Below, one piece after another: positions 6,280-13,093 of a stretch of DNA of 13,093 nt; position 1 is the stretch's first letter; every line of letters begins with the position of its first letter. The stretch lies in NCBI GenBank assembly GCA_947253305.1, contig CAMXYZ010000022.1:1-13093 (forward strand), read 5' to 3'. Made by a program: the position numbers and the translations under genes. A model generated the notes under the pieces. That model had not been told where the DNA came from and ran no database searches. It saw only the letters and a list, made by a program, of their open reading frames with translations. Source of the stretch: an uncultured Helcococcus sp. (GTDB lineage Bacteria > Bacillota > Clostridia > Tissierellales > Peptoniphilaceae).

Positions 6280-7009
6280 TATAAGAGCCTTTGTCATAAG
6301 AGCAGTTGACTATGGCGAAACTAGTAAGATATTGACTCTTTTTTCTGAACAAAAAGGGATAATATCAGTAATGGCTAGAGGTGTTAAATCACCAAAATCA
6401 AAAAAACATAATTTAATATCTTTATACACTGAAGCAGATTTTGAATTGAATAAAAGAAATGATTTTTATTATCTAAAAGATGGTATAATCGTAAATTCAA
6501 ATTTAGAAATAAGAAGTAACATAAAAAAGATATATCTTACACAGATGATATTTGATTTGGTCGAAAGAACCATTGTAAAAAACGAAGAAGAGGATAATAT
6601 ATATAAATTAGTTCAAAAAACAATAATTTATTTGTCGAAAACTGATAATTTAATAAGATTAGCGAACATGTTCTTAATAAAATATATATCTATGATAGGG
6701 TTTAGACCGATTCTTAATAGATGTGTAAATTGTGGAGAAAACAATTTTCAAAGGATTTATTTTTCATATGAAAAAGGTGGAATAGTATGCGAAAATCATT
6801 TCACTCAAAATTCAAAAATCCTAGATAGGGATGAATATGTATATCTTAATCAAATATTTATAGAAATATTCGAAAATATTGATATAATTAATAATGAAAT
6901 CGATGAAATAAAGATATTCAAATTAATAATAGAATTTATTAGATATAATACAGATATTATGATGCCAAAATCATATACAAATTTTATAAAATTAATGGGC
7001 ATCAATTAA
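6266..7009 (+). CDS. recO: DNA repair protein RecO
   Basis: RecO works with RecR (and RecF) to load RecA onto SSB-coated single-stranded DNA and anneals strands in the RecFOR pathway. I choose TTG at 6266 as the start, giving 247 residues beginning (M)[20 protein letters not shown]. This matches the family's N-terminal OB fold (afVlr..dygE.dkil..fs...G), whereas the upstream TTG at 6224 would add 14 residues encoded inside era. AAGGG and AAGGA lie shortly before it; the overlap with era is 14 bases. The helical C-terminal domain contains a zinc-finger-like motif, CVNCG (Cys 153 and 156) with CENH (Cys 175, His 178), in which His replaces the usual fourth Cys. Divergence is otherwise typical; RecO is a fast-evolving family. 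Confidence 0.9.
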   Translation: MDIDNIRAFVIRAVDYGETSKILTLFSEQKGIISVMARGVKSPKSKKHNLISLYTEADFELNKRNDFYYLKDGIIVNSNLEIRSNIKKIYLTQMIFDLVERTIVKNEEEDNIYKLVQKTIIYLSKTDNLIRLANMFLIKYISMIGFRPILNRCVNCGENNFQRIYFSYEKGGIVCENHFTQNSKILDRDEYVYLNQIFIEIFENIDIINNEIDEIKIFKLIIEFIRYNTDIMMPKSYTNFIKLMGIN

Positions 7010-7019
7010 TGGAGGGAAA

Positions 7020-7907
7020 ATGCATTTACAAGATATGATTGAAAAATTAAAGATGTATTGGGCGGATCATGGTGCCATAATACTTGAGCCTTATGATATT
7101 GAAAAAGGGGCTGGTACAATGAATCCAAATACTTTCTTGAGAACACTAGGACCAGAACCTTGGAATACCGTGTATGTAGAGCCTTCCAGAAGACCGGCAG
7201 ATGGAAGATATGGGGAAAATCCAAACAGATTGTATCAACATCATCAACTACAAATTATATTAAAACCAACACCAGATGATATTCAAGATATATATTTAAA
7301 ATCATTAGAAATTATAGGAATTGATCCAAAGATACATGATATAAGATTTGTCGAAGATAACTGGGAAGCTCCTACACTTGGTGCTTGGGGAGTTGGTTGG
7401 GAAGTATGGCTTGATGGTATGGAAATTACACAATTCACTTATTTCCAACAAGTTGGTGGAATTCCACTAGAAATTGAAGCCGGCGAAATAACTATGGGTA
7501 TAGAAAGACTTGCTATGTATATCCAAAATGTTGATTCAGTTTACGATTTAAAATGGAATGATGAAATTACATATGGGGATTTATTCCAAGTAGCAGAGTA
7601 CGAGAACTCCGTATATGCTTTTGAAGAAGCAGATATCAATTTATTAGAATTGACATTTGAATTATATGAAAAAGAAGCAATTAAATTAAATGAAAAGAAA
7701 TTAGTTATGCCCGCATATGATTATGTATTAAAATGTTCACATATATTTAATACATTAGATGCGAGAGGAGCAGTATCAGCATCAGAAAGAAATATGTACA
7801 TTCAAAAAGTGAGAAATCTAGCTAGAGATGTTGCTGAAAATCATCTAGAAAAGAGGGAAGAATTAGGATTTCCACTATTGAGAAAAGAGGAAAATATTGA
7901 TGAGTAA
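7020..7907 (+). CDS. glyQ: Glycyl-tRNA synthetase alpha subunit
   Basis: GlyQ is the catalytic class II subunit of the bacterial alpha2beta2 glycyl-tRNA synthetase and forms glycyl-adenylate. The 295-residue protein has the characteristic start '[34 protein letters not shown]'-type region. The motif 2 area is at about 52-78 ([19 protein letters not shown], then LYQHHQLQ) and motif 3 at about 155-169 ([15 protein letters not shown]). GGAGGG precedes the ATG, 10 bases after the recO stop. That spacing leaves no room for a T-box riboswitch, so expression must follow the upstream operon. The 3' end overlaps glyS. Confidence 0.98.
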   Translation: MHLQDMIEKLKMYWADHGAIILEPYDIEKGAGTMNPNTFLRTLGPEPWNTVYVEPSRRPADGRYGENPNRLYQHHQLQIILKPTPDDIQDIYLKSLEIIGIDPKIHDIRFVEDNWEAPTLGAWGVGWEVWLDGMEITQFTYFQQVGGIPLEIEAGEITMGIERLAMYIQNVDSVYDLKWNDEITYGDLFQVAEYENSVYAFEEADINLLELTFELYEKEAIKLNEKKLVMPAYDYVLKCSHIFNTLDARGAVSASERNMYIQKVRNLARDVAENHLEKREELGFPLLRKEENIDE

Positions 7908-9969
7908 TTATTTATTAGAAATAGGGGTGGAAGAGTTTCCGGCGAAACATATAAAACCCACTCAGGATCAATTTAAAAATGGGATTAGTTCTGTTTTAGA
8001 AAAAAACAATTATATATTTGATTCCTTCTCAATTAATAGTACTCCTAGAAGATTTAGTATCATAATAAGAGGTATAGAAGCTAATCAATCTAATTCTAGT
8101 GAGAAGGTTAAAGGACCATCTAAAAAGATTTCTTTTGACGAAGAAGGAAATCCTACAAAGGCTTTAATGGGATTCTTAAAAAGTAAATCACTTGAATTAG
8201 ATGATATTACTATCGAAGAATTAAATGGTGAAGAGTATGTATATGCAAATATTGAAACCAAGATAAAAAAGCTTGATGAATTATTGATTGAAGAGATTCC
8301 AAACATTATTAAATCCATTTCAAATCCAAGACAAATGAGATGGGGTGGTAAAAATCTTAGATTCTTAAGACCTATAAGATGGATAGTTTCAATATTAGAT
8401 GATGAAGTACTTAAATTCGAACTTGAAGGTATCAAGGTATCAAATGTAACAAAGGGTCATAGAACTCTAGGAAGTCCAAATATCGTTATTGATAAAATTG
8501 ATGAATACGAAGATAAATTGGAAGAAAACTATGTAATAGTATCCGATAAGAAGAGAAGAAATATGATTACTCGCGGTATCAATATTCTTTCAAAAGAAAA
8601 AGGTGGAAACTATTTACAAGATGATGAATTATTAGAAGAATTAATTTATATAAATGAGTATCCAACACCATTTATTGGAGAATTTGATAATGAATACTTA
8701 AATTTACCTAAAGAAGTTATCGTAACTACAATGAAGGATCATCAGAGATATTTTCCTGTAGAAGATGATAGTCACAATTTATTACCTTATTTTATAGCTG
8801 TAAGAAATGGTGATGAAGAAGGTATGGAAAATGTTATTGAAGGTAATAAGAAGGTATTAGTTGCAAGACTTGAAGATGCAAAATTCTTCTATATGAAAGA
8901 TATATCTATTCCATTAGAAGAATATGTACCTAAATTAGAGTCATTAGCATATTATGATGGATTAGGTACCATGCTAGATAAGTCAAATAGATTAATCGAT
9001 TTAGTTGAAACAATTGGTGAAAAGATAGAATGCGGTGAAGATGCTATAAAAATAGCACAAAGAGCTGCATATTTATCAAAGGCGGATTTAGTAACTTCAA
9101 CAGTTATAGAATTTACAGAATTACAAGGTTTGATGGGAAGAATTTTTGCAGCAAATAGTGGTGAAGATTCATTAGTTGCAAGTGCTATTGAAGAACAATA
9201 TATGCCGGTTAAATCTGGTGGAGAATTACCAAATACTACAAGTGGGATTTTACTTTCTTTAGCTGAAAAAATAGATACCATTACAGGTCTATATTCAAAA
9301 GGAGTAGAAGTAACAGGTTCACAAGACTTATATGGACAAAGAAGAGCTGTATTAGGAATACTTCATATATTGGTTGACAAGCAAATAAGTCTAGATTTAG
9401 AAAAACTCGTTAAAGAATCACTATATAATTATGTTGAAAGTTTTGGGGAAAACTTTGACTATGAAGAAGTTGTTGAAAAAGTTTTGAAATTCATTAAATT
9501 AAGATTTAGAAATATGTTAATAGATGAAGGCTACAAGCATGATATAATAGATTCAGTACTTGAATCAAATTCATTTGATGTATATAGAATTCATGAGAAA
9601 ATAGAAATGATTTCAAAACTAAGCGAGAGTGAAGAATTCTCAGATGAAATAACAAAATTTGTTAGAGTAGTCAATATATCAGAAAGAGCTAGTCATACCG
9701 ATATAAACGATGTAGTTTTGCAAGAAGAAGATAGAAGTATTTTTGAAGAGCTAAATATTTTAGAACAAATTGATAAAGAAACTAATACAAATCAGTATGA
9801 TGAAGCATTGGATAATTTATTACAACTTGTTAAATTAGTAGACAAATACTTGGACGATACTATGGTGATGGTAGATGACGATGCTATTCGTGAAAATAGA
9901 TTAGCAATTGTTAAGAATGTTAGTGATAGAATATTAAATATATTTGACCCAACAAAGATTGTGAGGTAG
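7900..9969 (+). CDS. glyS: Glycyl-tRNA synthetase beta subunit
   Basis: GlyS is the tRNA-binding subunit of the tetrameric glycyl-tRNA synthetase. The 689-residue product (from ATG 7900) matches the family's usual length of about 690. It opens with '[18 protein letters not shown]', has the conserved '[19 protein letters not shown]' at about 144-162 and '[12 protein letters not shown]' at about 277-288. It ends with a helical, DALR-type anticodon-binding domain (about 580-685; [14 protein letters not shown], ending [20 protein letters not shown]). A TTG at 7897 is a possible alternative start one codon earlier, but ATG is preferred. The gene overlaps glyQ by 8 bases, as expected for subunits made in equal amounts, and is 2 bases from ppsR. 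Confidence 0.98.
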   Translation: MSNYLLEIGVEEFPAKHIKPTQDQFKNGISSVLEKNNYIFDSFSINSTPRRFSIIIRGIEANQSNSSEKVKGPSKKISFDEEGNPTKALMGFLKSKSLELDDITIEELNGEEYVYANIETKIKKLDELLIEEIPNIIKSISNPRQMRWGGKNLRFLRPIRWIVSILDDEVLKFELEGIKVSNVTKGHRTLGSPNIVIDKIDEYEDKLEENYVIVSDKKRRNMITRGINILSKEKGGNYLQDDELLEELIYINEYPTPFIGEFDNEYLNLPKEVIVTTMKDHQRYFPVEDDSHNLLPYFIAVRNGDEEGMENVIEGNKKVLVARLEDAKFFYMKDISIPLEEYVPKLESLAYYDGLGTMLDKSNRLIDLVETIGEKIECGEDAIKIAQRAAYLSKADLVTSTVIEFTELQGLMGRIFAANSGEDSLVASAIEEQYMPVKSGGELPNTTSGILLSLAEKIDTITGLYSKGVEVTGSQDLYGQRRAVLGILHILVDKQISLDLEKLVKESLYNYVESFGENFDYEEVVEKVLKFIKLRFRNMLIDEGYKHDIIDSVLESNSFDVYRIHEKIEMISKLSESEEFSDEITKFVRVVNISERASHTDINDVVLQEEDRSIFEELNILEQIDKETNTNQYDEALDNLLQLVKLVDKYLDDTMVMVDDDAIRENRLAIVKNVSDRILNIFDPTKIVR

Positions 9970-9971
9970 GA

Positions 9972-10769
9972 ATGATTAATTTATATGTTATATCTGACTC
10001 ATCTGGAGAAACAGCAAATCAAATGGCAAATGCGATAATGATACATTTTCCAGAATTAAAATTTGTTAGATTAAGATTTTCACATGTTAGAACTAAGGAA
10101 CAGGTTGATGAAATATTTGCTAATGGTAGAGAGCATAGAATTCTTGTGTTAACTACAGTAATTATAAAAGAAGTTTTAGATGCAATAAATGAATATCAAA
10201 ATGATAATTTTATGGTTATAGATTTATTAAATAAACCGGTTGATGAAATTGAAAAATTTGTTCATCAAAAGGCTCAAAGAGAAGCTGGTTTAATGAGAGA
10301 TTTAAATAATAGATATTTTGATAAGATTGAAGCTATAGAATTTGCGATGAATTTCGATGATGGAAAAAATCCAAAAGGGTTCCTTGAGGCAGATGTTGTA
10401 CTATTAGGTGTATCAAGAACATCAAAGACTCCACTTTCTATTTATTTAGCAAATAAATCATATAAAGTAGCGAATTTACCTTTAGTTCCAGAATTAGCAG
10501 TTCCAAAGGAAATATATCAAGTAGATAGTAAAAAGCTAATAGGACTAATAATTGATCCAAAGAAATTAAATGAAATTAGAAATCAAAGATTAACTAGTTT
10601 AGGATTAACACAAAATTCAGCATATGCAAATGACGATAGAATTAATGAAGAACTAGACTATGCTAAGAACTTATTTGATGAATTAGGCTGTGAAGTTATT
10701 GATGTATCTACATCTACAATAGAAGAAACAGCAGCTAAAATTATGGAACATATAGAAAATAACAGATAG
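9972..10769 (+). CDS. ppsR: Pyruvate, phosphate dikinase regulatory protein (PDRP, kinase/pyrophosphorylase)
   Basis: This DUF299-family protein switches pyruvate phosphate dikinase off by ADP-dependent phosphorylation of an active-site-adjacent threonine and on again by phosphate-dependent, PPi-forming dephosphorylation. In organisms that use PEP synthase it acts on that enzyme instead. The 265-residue product starts 'INLYVISDSSGETA', typical of the family, and has its P-loop-like GVSRTSKT at 146-153, followed by 'PLSIYLANKSYKVANLPLVPE'. The length is standard. The ATG lies 2 bases after the glyS stop with GAGGTAGGA overlapping that stop. The order glyS-ppsR-dnaG matches B. subtilis (yqfL). 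It hints that the organism uses PPDK for glycolysis or gluconeogenesis; the PPDK gene itself is not in view. Confidence 0.94.
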   Translation: MINLYVISDSSGETANQMANAIMIHFPELKFVRLRFSHVRTKEQVDEIFANGREHRILVLTTVIIKEVLDAINEYQNDNFMVIDLLNKPVDEIEKFVHQKAQREAGLMRDLNNRYFDKIEAIEFAMNFDDGKNPKGFLEADVVLLGVSRTSKTPLSIYLANKSYKVANLPLVPELAVPKEIYQVDSKKLIGLIIDPKKLNEIRNQRLTSLGLTQNSAYANDDRINEELDYAKNLFDELGCEVIDVSTSTIEETAAKIMEHIENNR

Positions 10770-10779
10770 GGATTAATTA

Positions 10780-12558
10780 ATGCGTATTATTCCAGAGCAG
10801 CAAATAAATGAATTAAAGGAAAGATTAGATATTGTGGATATAATATCTGATTATGTAGATTTAAAGAGGGCAGGATCCAGTTTTAAGGGGTTGTGCCCAT
10901 TTCATAATGAGAAAACTCCTTCCTTTATGGTAAGTAGAGAAAAGAATAATTTCCATTGCTTCGGATGTCACGCAGGAGGAGATACAATATCTTTTATTAT
11001 GCAAATTGAAAACTTATCGTATATAGAAGCGATAAGATTTCTTGCTGACAAAATTGGAATGGTTCTTGAAGAGACGGAATATTCCAAAGCAAAGGTGGAA
11101 GAAAATAATAGATATTATGAAATTAATTCATTAGCAGCCAGATATTATTTTAGAAATTTATTGACCGAAGATTTTCCACAAAAATATTTGCAAGATAGAA
11201 ATCTAGATAAAAAGATATTAAATAAATATTTTTTAGGTTATGCAAAAAATGACAACGGACTATATCATTTCTTGAAAGAAAAAGATTTTAAAGAAGAAGA
11301 TATGCTAACATTAGGACTCATCGGGAAAGGCGACAATGGGTATTATGATAAGTTTAGAGATAGACTTATCTTTCCAATAATTAATAGCAAAAATAAAGTT
11401 ATTGGATTTGGTGGAAGAACTTTAATAAATCATAATATTAAATATATTAATTCACCAGAATCACCTATATTCATAAAAGGTAAGAATATCTATGGAGCAA
11501 ATGTAGTTAATAGATTAAGAACTAGAGATAAGATTATATTGGTTGAAGGATATATGGATGTAATTGCACTTTACAATAGAGGTATTGATTATGCAGTTGC
11601 AACTCTTGGAACAGCTATGACGGAAGATCAGGCGAGACTCGTAAGAAGATATGCGAGAAATGTATATATTGCATACGATGGAGATGAGGCTGGAGTTAAA
11701 GCTGCTTTAAGAGCAATTGATATATTTAAAAATATGGATGTCGAACTTTTAATAATGGATTTTCCTGATAATCTAGATCCAGATGATTATATAAAGAAAT
11801 TTGGTAAGGAAGAATTTGAAAAATTAATGAAGAAGGCAATGGAACCTATAGATTTTAAACTTACTAAATTACAAGAGAACGCAAAGAGCAAGATGGACTT
11901 TATACATGAGATTATTGAATTTTTATCCGATATTGAAGGTAATGTAATAAGAGATATTTATATCGACAAATCAGCCAGATTTATAGGTGTAAGTACCGAT
12001 TCATTAAGAAATGATGTAAATATAAGGATTGAAGAATTAAATAGGAGAGAGAAGTTTAAGTCTCAAAATATTAATAATAATCAAAATGGGTATAAAAACA
12101 TTGCACGTAATAAAAAAATAACAAACAGAATAATAAATAATGGTTCAGAATATGCTAATAATAGAAAAAAAATTCTTGAGAGAGAATTTTTACTTTATTC
12201 TTTATTGGATATTAATTATTTTAATAAATTAAATAAACTGTCTGAATTTTTGGAAGATGAAGAAATGATTGAAATATACAAGATGATTTCTAATAATTAT
12301 AAGAAAAACTCTAAAAAAGCAGATCTATTTAATAATGAGTTAATAAAAAAGAATAATCTTGAAAAAGACTATAAAAGATTATTGGAAGAAGATTTTTCAC
12401 ACGAAGCTGTTGTTAAAGAACTAAAGCAGAGAATAGAAATTACAAAACTTGAAGAAAGAAAAGATGAATTATTAAAACTCATTAAAAGTAACGAATATAG
12501 TTTAGAAGATATGAATGAATACACTGAAATATTGAAAAAGTTGACGGAATCTAACTGA
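10780..12558 (+). CDS. dnaG: DNA primase DnaG
   Basis: DnaG makes RNA primers for DNA replication, working with the DnaB/DnaC helicase. The 592-residue product has an N-terminal zinc-binding domain with C39, H42, C60 and C63 (CPFH and CFGC), followed by 'GGDTISFIM'. The catalytic core has 'KFRDRLIFPI' and 'VIGFGGRT' at about 191-213. The TOPRIM subdomain carries VEGYMDV (E256) and YDGDEAG (D300, D302) as metal ligands. The C-terminal third (about 415-592) is Asn/Lys-rich in its linker and ends in a helical helicase-binding domain that is poorly conserved, as usual. The start ATG lies 10 bases after the ppsR stop, with AGGGA upstream. rpoD follows after 23 bases, the conserved dnaG-rpoD pair. 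Confidence 0.98.
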   Translation: MRIIPEQQINELKERLDIVDIISDYVDLKRAGSSFKGLCPFHNEKTPSFMVSREKNNFHCFGCHAGGDTISFIMQIENLSYIEAIRFLADKIGMVLEETEYSKAKVEENNRYYEINSLAARYYFRNLLTEDFPQKYLQDRNLDKKILNKYFLGYAKNDNGLYHFLKEKDFKEEDMLTLGLIGKGDNGYYDKFRDRLIFPIINSKNKVIGFGGRTLINHNIKYINSPESPIFIKGKNIYGANVVNRLRTRDKIILVEGYMDVIALYNRGIDYAVATLGTAMTEDQARLVRRYARNVYIAYDGDEAGVKAALRAIDIFKNMDVELLIMDFPDNLDPDDYIKKFGKEEFEKLMKKAMEPIDFKLTKLQENAKSKMDFIHEIIEFLSDIEGNVIRDIYIDKSARFIGVSTDSLRNDVNIRIEELNRREKFKSQNINNNQNGYKNIARNKKITNRIINNGSEYANNRKKILEREFLLYSLLDINYFNKLNKLSEFLEDEEMIEIYKMISNNYKKNSKKADLFNNELIKKNNLEKDYKRLLEEDFSHEAVVKELKQRIEITKLEERKDELLKLIKSNEYSLEDMNEYTEILKKLTESN

Positions 12559-12581
12559 CGAAATTGACCTAAGGAGGACGC

Positions 12582-13047
12582 ATGAAAGAGAAAGATATAG
12601 AGATGGAGAATCTAAAATTATCGATTTTAGAAGAAGCTAAGGCCATAGCTGAAGATAATAATGGCACAATTATGAATTCTCAATTGAAGTCAATTGATGG
12701 TTATAATAATTTAGAAGATGACGATATAGAAAGCATTAGAAGAGAACTTAATGATTTAGAAGTAGATTTATTAAAAGATGGATTCGTTGAACCAGAAGAT
12801 GCAGATATAGAAAATGTCGACTACGATAGTATAGATGATGATATTATATTTTCCGATGACGATGAAGAAGATACGGATGTAAATGAGATAAAAGGTGCAT
12901 TTGTAGATGACCCTGTTAAAATGTATCTTAAGGAAATTGGAAAATTAAATCTTTTATCAAAAAAAGAAGAAATTATACTTGCTAAGCAAATGGAAGATGG
13001 AGATATCGCTTATAAGGCATTAAATGATTTACCTTATAATATTGATG
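12582..13047 (+). CDS. rpoD: RNA polymerase principal sigma factor RpoD (SigA), N-terminal part, truncated at the right edge
   Basis: This is the housekeeping sigma factor that directs core RNA polymerase to -35/-10 promoters. AGGAGG lies 4 bases before the ATG, and 155 residues are visible. Residues 1-105 are an acidic, poorly conserved region 1.1-like segment with many Asp/Glu (DDDIIFSDDDEEDTD at about 86-99). Region 1.2 begins with DDPVKMYLKEIGK (109-121), followed by 'LNLLSKKEEIILAKQMEDGD'. At this point the family almost always continues with an ANLRLVV motif, but here residues 150-155 read LPYNID, and the sequence then enters synthetic adapter at 13048. The frame stays open through the adapter, so the open frame to the window end is not real protein. 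Placement after dnaG is canonical. Confidence 0.93.
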
Positions 13048-13093
13048 CTGTCTCTTATACACATCTCCGAGCCCACGAGACAAGAGGCAATCT
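13048..13093 (+). other. Illumina Nextera transposase adapter with i7 index (not genomic)
   Basis: Bases 13048-13066 are the 19-base Tn5 mosaic end CTGTCTCTTATACACATCT. It is followed by CCGAGCCCACGAGAC (13067-13081), the Nextera read-2 side adapter. The 8 bases AAGAGGCA (13082-13089) match a standard Nextera i7 index as I remember it, and ATCT (13090-13093) is the beginning of the P7 flow-cell primer region. This is read-through into the library adapter that survived trimming and was assembled at the contig end. It is not a transposon. Confidence 0.97.

Noticed and set aside
7010..7019. T-box riboswitch for the glycyl-tRNA synthetase genes
   Set aside because: The gap between recO and glyQ is 10 bases and is fully used by the ribosome binding site.
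8952..9281. Reverse-strand open frame of 109 residues within glyS
   Set aside because: It is a shadow of the strongly supported glyS frame, with no ribosome binding site or recognisable family. The same applies to the other reverse frames at 8085-8435, 7006-7224, 6012-6230, 3032-3253, 2467-2682, 2301-2486, 1391-1579 and 737-919.
10839..10844. TATAAT near the 5' end of dnaG
   Set aside because: There is no -35 at the right distance, and the hexamer is explained by Asp-Ile-Ile codons in AT-rich coding DNA.
12541..12592. TTGACG and TTGACC just before rpoD as -35 elements of a separate rpoD promoter
   Set aside because: Neither has a -10-like hexamer 16-18 bases downstream. The second would put the start inside the coding sequence.
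13048..13066. Tn5-type mosaic end suggesting a transposon terminus
   Set aside because: It runs directly into the synthetic Nextera tail, an index and the start of P7, so it is library adapter.

Overview
The window is a low-GC, AT-rich stretch from a Gram-positive anaerobe-type bacterium (Bacillota, probably the Clostridia/Tissierellia branch). The evidence is the Firmicutes-style gene order (rpsU, nfeD, floA, phoH, ybeY, dgkA-type kinase, era, recO, glyQ, glyS, ppsR, dnaG, rpoD), strong AGGAGG ribosome binding sites, a two-subunit glycyl-tRNA synthetase and a PPDK regulatory protein. I cannot name the genus from the sequence alone. Every gene lies on the + strand and almost all are housekeeping genes. 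I see no mobile element, CRISPR array, tRNA, rRNA or defence system.

Layout. Bases 3-506 hold the 3' part of rsmE (16S rRNA m3U1498 methyltransferase). A short gap carries a good sigma-A-type promoter (546-574) driving rpsU (627-806, ribosomal protein S21), which ends at an intrinsic terminator (869-905). The next gap (906-1111) holds a probable extended -10 promoter (1028-1036) and, just past its expected start point, a compact inverted repeat (1051-1062) that could be an operator. From there a long co-directional gene train runs to the right edge: nfeD-like, floA, an unrecognised polar protein, phoH, ybeY, a fused lipid kinase/PAP2 phosphatase, era, recO, glyQ, glyS, ppsR, dnaG and the 5' end of rpoD. 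Most genes overlap or are spaced by fewer than 25 bases, so they look co-transcribed. The one larger internal gap, in front of phoH, carries a strong hairpin.

How the genes work together. NfeD and FloA form a membrane microdomain pair. PhoH, YbeY, Era, S21 and RsmE all concern the 30S subunit or rRNA maturation. The kinase/PAP2 fusion handles lipid-carrier phosphate. RecO serves recombination repair. GlyQS charges tRNA-Gly. PpsR controls pyruvate phosphate dikinase. DnaG and RpoD are the primase and principal sigma factor of the classical macromolecular-synthesis cluster, here separated from rpsU by about 10 kb.

The three points most worth attention are these. (1) phoH has no ATG, GTG or TTG at its proper N-terminus and seems to start at ATC (or ATT) behind a perfect AGGAGG. 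(2) The last 46 bases of the window are Illumina Nextera adapter, including an index sequence, not genome. (3) The roughly 20 bases just before that adapter break a near-universal sigma-factor motif, which suggests a chimeric contig end. I did not find a convincing undescribed biological system here.
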